A stretch of 64,000 bases of DNA from Peptoniphilus_A harei_B (GTDB taxonomy: Bacteria > Bacillota > Clostridia > Tissierellales > Peptoniphilaceae), in the NCBI GenBank assembly GCA_032560695.1, contig JAWGHR010000001.1, forward strand, positions 62,001 to 126,000, given 5' to 3'. Position numbers and translations under genes: made by a program. The notes under the pieces are model-generated. The model was not told where the DNA came from, did no database searches, and worked only from the letters and a program-made list of their open reading frames with translations. This document shows, piece after piece, positions 26,570 through 35,221 of the stretch (positions within the stretch are counted from its first letter, which is position 1; every line of letters begins with the position of its first letter).

Positions 26570-27214
26570 TTAAAAATCGAATAATGAGTTATTGTTTTCT
26601 TTTTTTGTAGAATTATCTTTTATGTCTTTTAAATCCTTATGTTCTTCCTTGTTTAACTCTTTAAGTTCATTTTCTTTTTTATCTGAGCTTTTGTTATCTT
26701 CTTCATAGTTATATCTCTTACCCTTAGTTTTAAAGTTTCCTGAAATATAAACTGAATCATTCTTCCAGTCCACATTAAGCCCTAGAGTTTCAGAAATAAA
26801 TCTAATAGGAACATAAGTCCTTCCATCGAAAAGTATTGCTGGAGAATCAAGATTAACTATATTTTCATTCCCCCCATTATTTACCTTGGCCTTTGTCGAA
26901 TTGATATCTAACTCAACCAATACATCTATTGCGCCAATGAGAATACCGCTAGTATTAGTATCTTTCCTTTGATAAAAGTTTATATTAGCGCCAAGATTTT
27001 CTGTTATATATCTAACTGGAACCATTACCCTATCATTAGTCTTATCAAGATAAGCCTTACCCATGTCTTCTGGAATATTTTGTACGTTATTGTTGATATA
27101 AATATTAATATCTTTATCAGCCGCTTCTTTTGGTAGCTTACCAGCTGCAAAAACAGATGTACTTAAAACAATAGACATTATTCCAATTCCTACTAATTTT
27201 TTTATATATTTCAT
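26570..27214 (-). CDS. Secreted stalk-domain (copper amine oxidase N-terminal-like) protein
   Basis: The 214-residue protein has a signal peptide (basic MKYIKK, hydrophobic stretch, cleavage near FAAG at about 24) and two repeats of the domain called copper amine oxidase N-terminal or stalk domain: RVMVPVRYITENLGANINF and the matching YVPIRFISETLGLNVDW. The C-terminal 45 residues are Lys/Glu/Asp-rich. The ATG at 27214 is preferred over an ATG at 27241 because AAAGGAG precedes it and the signal peptide starts there. It follows the Xer recombinase by ten bases and probably shares its transcript. Exact function unknown; expected at the cell surface. Confidence 0.8.
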   Translation of the reverse strand: MKYIKKLVGIGIMSIVLSTSVFAAGKLPKEAADKDINIYINNNVQNIPEDMGKAYLDKTNDRVMVPVRYITENLGANINFYQRKDTNTSGILIGAIDVLVELDINSTKAKVNNGGNENIVNLDSPAILFDGRTYVPIRFISETLGLNVDWKNDSVYISGNFKTKGKRYNYEEDNKSSDKKENELKELNKEEHKDLKDIKDNSTKKENNNSLFDF

Positions 27215-27224
27215 AATCTCTCCT

Positions 27225-28214
27225 TTAATCGTTATTAACATCTTTATTATTTGTATAATTATTGAGTTTTGAAAGTGGATTGGAGTCCACCATCTTTCTT
27301 AAAGCTTTTTTGTTAACATGAGTATATATCTCAGTAGTGTTAACTGATTCATGACCAAGTATCTCTTGAAGTGCCCTTATATCAGCATTTCCATATTCGT
27401 ACAAGAGAGTTGCAGCAGTATGTCTCAACTTATGAACCGAGTAAATATTTGTGTCCAGGCCTGAATTTTTCATATGCTTCTCTATCATATGTTGTATAGA
27501 TCTATTGCTCATCCTTTGTTGTCTCATTGACAAAAATAAGGCATCATCCTTTATTTGTGGCCTAACTTTTAGATACTCTTCAATAGCATACAAGGACGCT
27601 TCATTTAAATAGATGACTCTTTCCTTATTACCCTTACCAATAACTTTTAATGTATTATCTTCCTGCAAATGAGATATATCTATACCAGCAAGTTCAGAAA
27701 GCCTCATACCACAATTCAAAAACAAGGTGACAATTGCATAATCTCTTTTTTTATAAAGAGGTTTAATCTTTGATTCCTCTATGGTTTTTAATAAATTTAA
27801 ACTTTGATCTAAGGTCAAATAAACTGGAAGAGTCTTTTCCACCTTTGGCATGTCTATATCAATTACTGGATTTATCTTTATTATATCAATCTTTGCATGA
27901 AGATAGTTGTAAAAACTCCTAATTGACGAAATTTTTCTAAATTTAGACCTATTTGAGATTTTTCTTTCTCTTTCTAAAAATGCATTATAAGCATAAATAT
28001 CTTGTTTGGTAACACTTTCAAGAAGCTCTGGGCTTAGATCTTCAATTGTAATATTGTCAAATTTAATACTAGAGTCTACAAGGCCCTTTCGCCTTTTTAT
28101 AAATCTAGCAAACATCCGAAGATCATAGTAATACTCTTTAACAGTATTATCAGATGCACCCTTAGTTGATTTCATGTAATCTAAAAAATCATCTATTAAG
28201 TTTGAATTAATCAA
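27225..28214 (-). CDS. Tyrosine recombinase of the XerC/XerD type
   Basis: Site-specific recombinase, likely for chromosome dimer resolution. The 329-residue protein has a SAM-like N-terminal core-binding domain and a catalytic domain with all expected residues: Arg in CGMRLSEL, Lys in IGKGNKER, HKLRHTAATL, the second His in LGHES, and the Tyr in TEIYTHV. Start is TTG 28214, seven bases after AGGAGG. No attachment sites or phage genes surround it, so a housekeeping Xer fits better than an integrase. XerC cannot be told from XerD by eye. Confidence 0.85.
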   Translation of the reverse strand: MINSNLIDDFLDYMKSTKGASDNTVKEYYYDLRMFARFIKRRKGLVDSSIKFDNITIEDLSPELLESVTKQDIYAYNAFLERERKISNRSKFRKISSIRSFYNYLHAKIDIIKINPVIDIDMPKVEKTLPVYLTLDQSLNLLKTIEESKIKPLYKKRDYAIVTLFLNCGMRLSELAGIDISHLQEDNTLKVIGKGNKERVIYLNEASLYAIEEYLKVRPQIKDDALFLSMRQQRMSNRSIQHMIEKHMKNSGLDTNIYSVHKLRHTAATLLYEYGNADIRALQEILGHESVNTTEIYTHVNKKALRKMVDSNPLSKLNNYTNNKDVNND

Positions 28215-28238
28215 ATCATCACCTCCTATAAAAATAAA

Positions 28239-28258
28239 AACCTGACAAATGTCAGGTT
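28239..28258 (-). terminator. Terminator after rny
   Basis: AACCTGAC pairs with GTCAGGTT around a four-base loop, followed on the minus strand by TTTATTTTTAT. It sits just ahead of the recombinase ribosome-binding site, so the recombinase needs read-through or a promoter inside rny. Confidence 0.8.
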
Positions 28259-28263
28259 CTTAA

Positions 28264-29802
28264 TTATTTTGCGTATTCAACTGCTCTAGTCTCTCTAATG
28301 ACATTAACTTTAATTTGTCCAGGGAAATCTAGTTCAGATTCAATTCTCTTAACAATCTCTCTAGCAGTAATAGTAATTTCTGCTTCAGAAATTTTTTCAG
28401 GTTTTACTATTATACGTATTTCACGTCCAGCTTGAACAGCATAAGACTTTTCAATTCCATCAAATTCATTAGCGATTTCTTCAAGTTTTTCAAGTCTTTG
28501 AATGTAAGATTCAACTGTTTCACGTCTAGCTCCTGGCCTTGCTGCAGATATAGCATCTGCTGCTTGAACTAAGACAGATTCCACGCAATTAGGTTCAACA
28601 TCTCCATGATGAGACTGAATTGCATTAATAACAAACTCAGATTCATGATATTTTCTTGCAATTTCAACACCAATATCAACATGAGGAGCGTCGAGATTTC
28701 TATCAACTGACTTTCCTAAGTCGTGAAGTAATCCGCCTCTCTTAGCAAGTTTAACATCAGCTCCAATTTCACCAGCTAAAATACCTGCAATTTCAGCAAC
28801 TTCTACCGAGTGTTTAAGGTTATTTTGTCCATAACTAGTTCTGTATTTTAGTCTACCTAAATACTTTATAATTTCTGGATGTAGACCGTGAACTCCAGCA
28901 TCATAAGCTGCTTGCTCACCAGATTCCTTAATTATTGTTTCAACTTCATTTTTAGCTTTTTCAACCGTTTCTTCGATTTTTGTTGGATGAATTCTACCAT
29001 CATTAACAAGCTTTTCTAGAGCTACTCTAGCTATCTCTCTCCTAATTGGATCGAAGCAAGATAGAACAACTGCTTCTGGAGTATCATCAATAATTAAATC
29101 TACTCCTGTTATTGACTCTATGGCCCTAATATTTCTACCTTCACGGCCTATTATTCTTCCCTTCATTTCATCATTCGGAAGATTTACAACAGCAACAGTA
29201 GATTCTGCAACTTGATCAGCTGCACATCTTTGAATAGCTTGAGCAATAACATTTCTAGCATATTTTCCAGATTCTTCTTTAATCCTGTTTTCATTTTCTT
29301 TAATAATAAGTGCAGATTCATTAGTTATTTCTTTCTTAAGTTCATTTAAAAGAATTTCTTTACCTTCTTCTTTGGTAAGTCCAGCAACTTTTTGAAGTTC
29401 CTCTTCTCTTTGTTTAACAAGATCATCAGCTTGTTCTTCTTTTTCTCTCAAGCCTTCTAATTTCTTACTAAGTTTTTCATCTTTTCTTTCAACTTGAGAA
29501 GATTTTTTATCTAAAAGCTTTTCTTTAGATAAAACCCTGTCCTCTAATTCTTTAATTTCAGCTCTTCTTATCTTAGCTTCATTTTCTTGCTCAGATCTTA
29601 ACTTTTGAATCTCTTCTTTGGCTTCAACAAGCAAAACCTTCTTTTGCGTTTGTGCTTGATTTTCAGCATCGTATATTATCTTTTTAGATAATTCTTCAGC
29701 ATTTTTAAGTTTACCTTCAGAAATATATTTTCTAACAGTATAGCCTACAGCTAAGCCAATAATACCGATAACAATAGATATTAAAGTACTACTAAAACCC
29801 AT
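28264..29802 (-). CDS. rny: Ribonuclease Y
   Basis: Membrane-anchored endoribonuclease that starts mRNA decay in Firmicutes. The 512-residue protein (ATG at 29802, eight bases after AGGAGG; an upstream GTG at 29811 abuts that site) has one N-terminal membrane helix, a long coiled coil (about 25-190), a KH domain (GRIIGREGRNIRAIESITG) and an HD domain (KHSVEVAEI, HDLGKSVD). It lies downstream of the SOS-controlled LysM gene and upstream of a terminator. Confidence 0.96.
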   Translation of the reverse strand: MGFSSTLISIVIGIIGLAVGYTVRKYISEGKLKNAEELSKKIIYDAENQAQTQKKVLLVEAKEEIQKLRSEQENEAKIRRAEIKELEDRVLSKEKLLDKKSSQVERKDEKLSKKLEGLREKEEQADDLVKQREEELQKVAGLTKEEGKEILLNELKKEITNESALIIKENENRIKEESGKYARNVIAQAIQRCAADQVAESTVAVVNLPNDEMKGRIIGREGRNIRAIESITGVDLIIDDTPEAVVLSCFDPIRREIARVALEKLVNDGRIHPTKIEETVEKAKNEVETIIKESGEQAAYDAGVHGLHPEIIKYLGRLKYRTSYGQNNLKHSVEVAEIAGILAGEIGADVKLAKRGGLLHDLGKSVDRNLDAPHVDIGVEIARKYHESEFVINAIQSHHGDVEPNCVESVLVQAADAISAARPGARRETVESYIQRLEKLEEIANEFDGIEKSYAVQAGREIRIIVKPEKISEAEITITAREIVKRIESELDFPGQIKVNVIRETRAVEYAK

Positions 29803-29851
29803 TTTACACACCTCCTATTTAGTTTTCATGTTTCAAATTTTAAAATCATTA

Positions 29852-29869
29852 TTAAGGCACAAGCCTTAA
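29852..29869 (-). terminator. Weak hairpin between the LysM gene and rny
   Basis: TTAAGGC and GCCTTAA pair around a four-base loop (29852-29869) in the 127-base gap. The following minus-strand bases are AT-rich but not a T tract, so it may only partly separate the two transcripts. Confidence 0.45.
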
Positions 29870-29929
29870 AATAATTGTATATCTTTTAAAAGCATAAGTC
29901 AAACAGAAAAGCGTGTATATAAGCTCAAT

Positions 29930-30226
29930 CTATTTACTTTTATATATAGGAATAGCTAATTTATATCCAGGCTTAATGTCATAAGATGAAATGCTATTTG
30001 CCTTCTCTATATCCATTACAAACTTCATTTTATTCTTATATTCATAGTTATCGGATATGGACCAAATTGTATCCCCACTTTTCACTGTATAAACATCGTA
30101 AAAAACTTCTTTTTCTTTAAAGTTTAGTTCCGATTCGTTTTTTAAAATCAAACCTGAGTTAAAAATAAAAATTAATAATAAAAATAATAAAACTTTTTGT
30201 TTTCTTATAATAATAGTACGTTTCAT
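29930..30226 (-). CDS. Small membrane LysM protein, YneA-like SOS division inhibitor candidate
   Basis: The 98-residue protein has a basic N-terminus, one membrane helix (about 10-27), a short linker and a single LysM domain (VYTVKSGDTIWSIS through LAIPIYK). This is the architecture of YneA/SosA proteins, which stop division during the SOS response and are encoded back to back with lexA. Here lexA is indeed divergent, and the predicted promoter of this gene has TTGACA and a LexA-type box over its -10. The domain alone would not prove the function; synteny and the box make it likely. Confidence 0.75.
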   Translation of the reverse strand: MKRTIIIRKQKVLLFLLLIFIFNSGLILKNESELNFKEKEVFYDVYTVKSGDTIWSISDNYEYKNKMKFVMDIEKANSISSYDIKPGYKLAIPIYKSK

Positions 30227-30300
30227 CTTATCACCTCAAAATTATGTTCCAACTGTAGTTTAAACTATTGTATCAAACAACTGTATCAAATAAAAGTTCT

Positions 30301-30312
30301 AAACATATGTTA
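30301..30312. promoter_or_regulatory. LexA-binding box (SOS operator)
   Basis: AAACATATGTTA matches the Bacillus-type SOS palindrome GAACATATGTTC at 10 of 12 positions, including the complete AACATATGTT centre. It overlaps the predicted -10 of the LysM gene and lies between it and lexA. Confidence 0.75.
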
Positions 30313-30335
30313 CATCTTATGTTCTTTTTTGTCAA
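30307..30335 (-). promoter_or_regulatory. Promoter of the YneA-like gene
   Basis: On the minus strand a perfect -35 TTGACA (30335-30330) is followed after exactly 17 bases by TAACAT (30312-30307). The LexA box shares the -10, so bound LexA would block polymerase. Confidence 0.7.
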
Positions 30336-30342
30336 CTAAAAA

Positions 30343-30380
30343 GAACAAGTTTTTTAAACTAGAGTTTGAAATGCTTGTTC
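30343..30380. promoter_or_regulatory. 38-bp dyad overlapping the lexA promoter
   Basis: GAACAAG (30343-30349) and CTTGTTC (30374-30380) mirror each other about the same axis as AAACT (30356-30360) and AGTTT (30363-30367); 15 of 19 position pairs match. It covers the lexA -35 and the start of the spacer and ends in GAAC/GTTC half-sites, suggesting an operator, possibly for LexA itself. Confidence 0.5.
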
Positions 30381-30394
30381 AAATATGATATTAT
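30366..30394 (+). promoter_or_regulatory. Promoter of lexA
   Basis: TTGAAA (30366-30371), a 17-base spacer and TATTAT (30389-30394), each matching consensus at five of six positions, lie about 30 bases before the lexA ATG. The -35 falls inside the dyad at 30343-30380. Confidence 0.7.
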
Positions 30395-30422
30395 TAATTT
30401 AATAAAAATAGGAGGTAATTCC

Positions 30423-31043
30423 ATGTACGAAGACTTAAACCAAAGAGAACTTGAAATTTTATTTTTTATTAAAAGATTTATCGAATCAAAGTCCTACCCA
30501 CCTACTGTTCGTGAAATTTGTGCAGGCTGCAATATAAAATCAACTTCAACTGTTTATTATGCACTTGAAAAATTAGAGACTACGAATTATATAAGAAAGG
30601 ACGCATCAAAAACAAGGGCCATAGAAATTGTTCCTCAAGACGATGACATTTTAATGCTTAAAAAGAAAACTGTTGATGTCCCTGTTCTTGGAAGAGTAAC
30701 TGCTGGTGCTCCAATACTCGCTGTCCAAAACATTGAAGATACTATGCCTTTACCTGTTGACTTCGTCTCAGATAAAGAACTATTTATATTAAAAGTTTCT
30801 GGCGAAAGTATGATCAATGTAGGAATTTTTGATGGTGACTATGTAATTATTGAAAAATCAAATTGTGCAAGAAATGGTGAAAAAGTTTTAGCTTTAATTG
30901 AGGATGAAGCAACAATTAAAACATATTACAAGGAAGAAAATAGATTTAGATTGCAACCTGAAAATGATAATATGGAACCCCTATACTTTGATAAAATTGA
31001 CATACTTGGTAAAATTGTTGGACTATATAGAAGATTTAATTAA
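30423..31043 (+). CDS. lexA: LexA repressor
   Basis: SOS repressor that cleaves itself when RecA filaments form. The 206-residue protein starts at ATG 30423, seven bases after AGGAGG; in-frame codons upstream are leader. It has an N-terminal winged helix (LNQRELEILFFIKRF, YPPTVREI, STSTVYYALEKLE), an Ala-Gly cleavage site in VTAGAPI, and the Ser-Lys pair in SGESMINVGI and EKVLALIEDEATIK. It is divergent from the YneA-like gene across an SOS-type control region. Confidence 0.96.
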   Translation: MYEDLNQRELEILFFIKRFIESKSYPPTVREICAGCNIKSTSTVYYALEKLETTNYIRKDASKTRAIEIVPQDDDILMLKKKTVDVPVLGRVTAGAPILAVQNIEDTMPLPVDFVSDKELFILKVSGESMINVGIFDGDYVIIEKSNCARNGEKVLALIEDEATIKTYYKEENRFRLQPENDNMEPLYFDKIDILGKIVGLYRRFN

Positions 31044-31052
31044 AACAAATAA

Positions 31053-31087
31053 GGAACCCTACTGTAATAAAACAGTAGGGTTCTTTT
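31053..31087 (+). terminator. Terminator after lexA
   Basis: GAACCCTACTGT (31054-31065) pairs perfectly with ACAGTAGGGTTC (31072-31083), followed by TTTT. It may also stop the convergent ynbB transcript. Confidence 0.88.
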
Positions 31088-31131
31088 AAATTAATATATA
31101 ATAGCATTTTATTTTATAATTTTTAATAAAT

Positions 31132-32418
31132 TTAAAATGAAATTAGATTTTCTTTATAAAGTGCATTTAAAAGATTAATTAACGCAAATTTTATATGATA
31201 ATAAGAGAGACCTCCTTGGAAATATACATAATAAGGTTCTCTCATGGGACCATCAGCCGATAATTCAATAGAAGAACCTTCTATAAAGTCTCCCGCAGCC
31301 ATTATTACTTTGTCGTCATATCCTGGCATGTCCCATGGGATTGGTGTGAATTCTGAGTCAACTGGAGAAGAAAATTGAATGTATTTACAAAATATTTTCA
31401 AAATTTCTGGTTTTTTTAGTTCTATTGCCGTAACAATATCACTTCTTGGGTCAGTGCTTGTTGGTATTGTCCTGAATCCTAATTCTTCAAAAGACCTTGA
31501 AAATAAGGTAGCTCCCTTTATTGCATCTTCAACAATTTTAGGGGACATAAAAAGTCCTTGTAATATTTGCCTAGTCATTCCAAAAGTTAGTCCACAGTCC
31601 TTGCCTATTCCAGGAGCAGTCAAAATATTAGCTGCCCTTTCAACAAGTTCTTCTTTACCTGCAACATATCCACCAGTATAACAAAGTCCTCCTCCTGGAT
31701 TTTTGATTAAGGATCCCGCCATTATATCTATTCCAATTTCGCTAGGCTCAATTAATTCTGTAAATTCTCCGTAACAATTGTCTACAAAAATTTTTATATC
31801 CTTATTTATTCTTTTAACTTCATCAACAGCTTCCTTAAGTTCAGAAACTGTAAAAGCTCGTCTATTAGAATAACCTGTTGATCTTTGCATAATGACTAAG
31901 CTAGTATTATCTTGAATATATTCTTTTATACTTTCTATATCTATCATATTGTTCACTAAAGGAACTTCAGAATACTCATATCCAGAATTTATTAAAGAAT
32001 CAAGACTGTCTCCCCTTAAACCTATTACCTTTTGTAAGGTATCATAGGGCGTTGAAGTGACAGAAAGAAAGTGGTCTCCTGGCTTTAAAATTGCCTTTAT
32101 TGCAAGTGTAATAGCATGAGTACCTGATACAATGTTAGATCTTACAAGACTGTCCTCTACATTAAAAATTCTTGTATAAATAGATTCAACCTTATCTCTT
32201 CCTATATCTCCATAACCATATCCTGTTGTCCAATTAAAATCTGTTGCCTTAAGTCCTTCTTCTTGCATGGCTTTTAAAATTTTAACTTGGTTATATTGGG
32301 CTATATCACTAAATTCTTTGAACCTATCTTGTAGTTTATCTTCAATTTTATTTACAAATTCAATTATTTTCTTATCTATATTGTATTTTTCTTTAAATAA
32401 GTTATCGTATATTGTCAT
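31132..32418 (-). CDS. ynbB: YnbB family PLP-dependent protein (methionine gamma-lyase/aluminium-resistance family)
   Basis: Fold-type I PLP enzyme of the group annotated as methionine gamma-lyase-like or aluminium resistance protein; the true substrate is not established. The 428-residue protein has the PLP-Lys region AGSLIKNPGGGLCYTGGYVAG and the substrate-side VSGTHAITLAI. It is the last gene of the miaB-mutS-mutL-miaA operon, overlapping miaA by 17 bases. The same miaA neighbour is common in Firmicutes. Confidence 0.88.
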   Translation of the reverse strand: MTIYDNLFKEKYNIDKKIIEFVNKIEDKLQDRFKEFSDIAQYNQVKILKAMQEEGLKATDFNWTTGYGYGDIGRDKVESIYTRIFNVEDSLVRSNIVSGTHAITLAIKAILKPGDHFLSVTSTPYDTLQKVIGLRGDSLDSLINSGYEYSEVPLVNNMIDIESIKEYIQDNTSLVIMQRSTGYSNRRAFTVSELKEAVDEVKRINKDIKIFVDNCYGEFTELIEPSEIGIDIMAGSLIKNPGGGLCYTGGYVAGKEELVERAANILTAPGIGKDCGLTFGMTRQILQGLFMSPKIVEDAIKGATLFSRSFEELGFRTIPTSTDPRSDIVTAIELKKPEILKIFCKYIQFSSPVDSEFTPIPWDMPGYDDKVIMAAGDFIEGSSIELSADGPMREPYYVYFQGGLSYYHIKFALINLLNALYKENLISF

Positions 32419-33343
32419 CTTTTCTCCTAAACTCTCCGTCTAATTTACTATCGATGTAATTTTCAATTTCTTCTAATAAATTATCTGACTCCCTGTCAAA
32501 CCATTGTATTCGATTATCTCTTCTAAACCAGGTCAATTGTCTCTTAGCATAGTGTCTAGAATTCTTTTTTATAAGTTCAATCATTTCATCATAATCAATT
32601 TTACCATCGAGATACGAAATAACTTCCTTATATCCAATAGCTTTAAGGGATTGTGAATCTCTATCTAAACCTTCATCTAATAGGTTTTTTACTTCTTCTA
32701 CAAGACCAAGCTCTATCATCTTGTCTACTCTATAATTTATTCTTTCATAGAGCCTTTCTCTATCCATATTTAATCCAATGAATATTAAATTATAGCCTTC
32801 ATTCTCTTGGCGAAAATTATTCCCCTTTTCATTTCCACTTTCTAAAATTTCTAAGGCTCTAATAATTCTTTGACCATTGTTTGGATGAATTTGTTCTGCC
32901 ATATCTTTATTGAGTTCATAAAGCTTATTATAAAGAAATTCACTGCCTTTATCTTGAAGTAGTTTGTTTAATTTTTCTCTATAAACATAGTCTGCTTCTG
33001 TTTCTGTGAAATCAAGATTATAAACAAGAGAATTTATATATAAACCTGTACCACCAACTACAAGTGGCAGCCCTCCCCTCTTGTTAATTTCACAAATAAT
33101 TTCTTCAGCCCTTTGTTTAAAGTCTGCAACAGAAAAGTTTTCACTAGCTTCAATTATGTCCACCATATGATGTGGTATTTCAGTGTTGTCTAGGTCAACC
33201 TTGGCTGTACCAATATCTAGCTTTTTATAAATTTGCATGGAATCACTGGAAATTATTTCTCCTTTATACTTTTTAGCAAGTTTTAAAGAAAGCTCCGTTT
33301 TACCTATTCCAGTTGGTCCAGTAATTATTAATAAATTTTCCAT
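32402..33343 (-). CDS. miaA: tRNA dimethylallyltransferase
   Basis: Adds a dimethylallyl group to adenosine 37 of tRNAs reading U-starting codons; its product is the substrate of MiaB, encoded in the same operon. The 313-residue protein has the P-loop GPTGIGKTELS (about 8-18), SSDSMQIYKKLDIGTAK, and RQLTWFRRD near the C-terminus. It begins directly after the mutL stop. Confidence 0.96.
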   Translation of the reverse strand: MENLLIITGPTGIGKTELSLKLAKKYKGEIISSDSMQIYKKLDIGTAKVDLDNTEIPHHMVDIIEASENFSVADFKQRAEEIICEINKRGGLPLVVGGTGLYINSLVYNLDFTETEADYVYREKLNKLLQDKGSEFLYNKLYELNKDMAEQIHPNNGQRIIRALEILESGNEKGNNFRQENEGYNLIFIGLNMDRERLYERINYRVDKMIELGLVEEVKNLLDEGLDRDSQSLKAIGYKEVISYLDGKIDYDEMIELIKKNSRHYAKRQLTWFRRDNRIQWFDRESDNLLEEIENYIDSKLDGEFRRKDDNIR

Positions 33344-35221
33344 TTATTCCCTCAAAAATAGCTTTGAAATTGTGTGTTTTGAAACTTCCACTATTGTTGG
33401 CCTTCCGTGAGGACAAGTGTATGGATTTTCACAGTTTTTCATATCTCTTATCAAAGCTTCTATTTCAATATCTGACAAGTCATCTCCTGCTTTCACAGAA
33501 GCCTTACAAGCTTTTCTCATGATTTTATAAAGATCTGCTTCATAATTTGATGAAATTTCTTTATCGAGAGAGTCAATTATATCTCTAATAAAATTTACAT
33601 AAGTTGGCAGTCCAAAAATCATTGGAACTTCTCTTAGGACAACAGATCTATCTCCAAAATCCTCAATTTTAAATCCTAGCTTAGTAAATAAATCAAGATA
33701 AGTAAGAATTTTATCGTACTCTAATTGGTTTAATTCAATTATTTCTGGTTTGATTAAAATTTGTGAAGATATTTCGCTGTTAAGGTACATATTTAGAAAT
33801 TTTTCGTAGTTAACTCTTTCATGAGCCGCATGCTGATCAACTACAAAAACCTTGCCATCTCTTTGATTTTCCAACAAAATATATGTCTTAAATAGGACTC
33901 CACTAATTCGTGTGTTTAAGAGTCCTTCATCAATTTGACTAGCCTCGCTATTTAATAAAAAGTTTTTTTCTATGTGTTCTTCTTGATATTTAGAAGAATT
34001 TAAATCACTTTTATACTCTTCTCTATATAGCAAGGCTTCTTCATTAACGACTTGATCCTTTTCTATCTCTGATCCTTCAGTATCTCTTTCTATATCCCAT
34101 AAACTTTTTAGACTATTATTTTCTTCTGACTTTAATGTGTCAGTAGAATCGATAGCTTCTTCAGATCCATCTTCATCAAAAATATCAAATACATTTATAT
34201 TCTCTTTTTTGTCTTCAAATTCTATTTCCCTTATAGACCTGTTAGGATAAATAACTTCTTCTACAACTTCAGACAGAAGAGCCATTAAAATATTTTCATT
34301 TGAAATTTTTATTTCATTTTTCTTTGGATGAATGTTAACGTCAATTAATTTGGGATCTATGTCTATATATAAAATAAATACAGGGTACCTGTTTAAAGGA
34401 ATCAAAGAATTGTAATTTTTTTCTACAGCTCTTGAAATATTTATATCTCTTATAAACCTTCCGTTTACAAAAATATATTGGCTATCTCTATTAGATCTAA
34501 ATAGCTTATTATCAGAGAAAAATCCTCTAATTTTATAATTTTCCGATTCAAAACTTCCTTCATTTAATGAAGATGCTATTTCTGAACCTAAAATAGAAAA
34601 TATTCTATTAATAGGATCTTTATCATTTCCCGTATTAAGAATAGTCTTTCCATCCCTTATCAAAGTGAACTTAATACTATTATTTGATAAGGCAATTTTT
34701 TGAACAATATCAATTATATTACTAATTTCAGTAGAATCTTTTCTAAGAAACTTCTTCCTCACAGGTGTATTATAAAAAACATCATTAATAATAAAAGTTG
34801 TTCCTTTTGGCATTCCAACCTTATTCTTCTTTATAATCTTTCCATTTTCTATGACAAGAGAGTTACCAGCCAAATCATTTTCCCTTTTCGTCATTAGTTT
34901 TATCTTAGAAATATTTGAAATACTTGCAAGTGCTTCGCCACGGAAGCCAAGAGTCCTAATTTCTTCAAGGTCTTCAATTACTTGAAGTTTAGACGTAGAG
35001 TGACGTAAAAATGCTAGCTCAAGATCTTCTTCAGAAAAGCCTGACCCATTGTCAGAAACCTTTATATAATTAGTGCTCTCCCCTCTTAATTCAACTAAAA
35101 TATCATCTGCTCCAGCATCAATGGAGTTCTCCACTAATTCTTTTACTATAGAAGCAGAGTTTTCAATTATTTCCCCTGCTGCAATTTTTGATATTGTTTG
35201 TTCATCTAAAAGTCTTATCAT
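33344..35221 (-). CDS. mutL: DNA mismatch repair protein MutL
   Basis: Links mismatch recognition by MutS to strand removal. The 625-residue protein has the GHKL ATPase motifs (ELVENSIDAGA, DNGSGFS, TLGFRGEALASI), an acidic linker of about 100 residues (335-430), and a C-terminal domain carrying the metal-binding endonuclease motif DQHAAHERVNYE and CPHGRPT. It is therefore a nicking MutL, as expected where no MutH exists. It overlaps mutS by four bases. Confidence 0.96.
   Translation of the reverse strand: MIRLLDEQTISKIAAGEIIENSASIVKELVENSIDAGADDILVELRGESTNYIKVSDNGSGFSEEDLELAFLRHSTSKLQVIEDLEEIRTLGFRGEALASISNISKIKLMTKRENDLAGNSLVIENGKIIKKNKVGMPKGTTFIINDVFYNTPVRKKFLRKDSTEISNIIDIVQKIALSNNSIKFTLIRDGKTILNTGNDKDPINRIFSILGSEIASSLNEGSFESENYKIRGFFSDNKLFRSNRDSQYIFVNGRFIRDINISRAVEKNYNSLIPLNRYPVFILYIDIDPKLIDVNIHPKKNEIKISNENILMALLSEVVEEVIYPNRSIREIEFEDKKENINVFDIFDEDGSEEAIDSTDTLKSEENNSLKSLWDIERDTEGSEIEKDQVVNEEALLYREEYKSDLNSSKYQEEHIEKNFLLNSEASQIDEGLLNTRISGVLFKTYILLENQRDGKVFVVDQHAAHERVNYEKFLNMYLNSEISSQILIKPEIIELNQLEYDKILTYLDLFTKLGFKIEDFGDRSVVLREVPMIFGLPTYVNFIRDIIDSLDKEISSNYEADLYKIMRKACKASVKAGDDLSDIEIEALIRDMKNCENPYTCPHGRPTIVEVSKHTISKLFLRE

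Noticed and set aside
27225..28214. Tyrosine recombinase as a phage or island integrase
   Set aside because: No attachment-site repeats, tRNA, excisionase or phage genes are nearby, and neighbours are housekeeping genes; a Xer role fits better.
30197..30388. Plus-strand 63-codon frame across the lexA control region
   Set aside because: It runs through both promoters and the LexA box, lacks a ribosome-binding site and resembles no protein.
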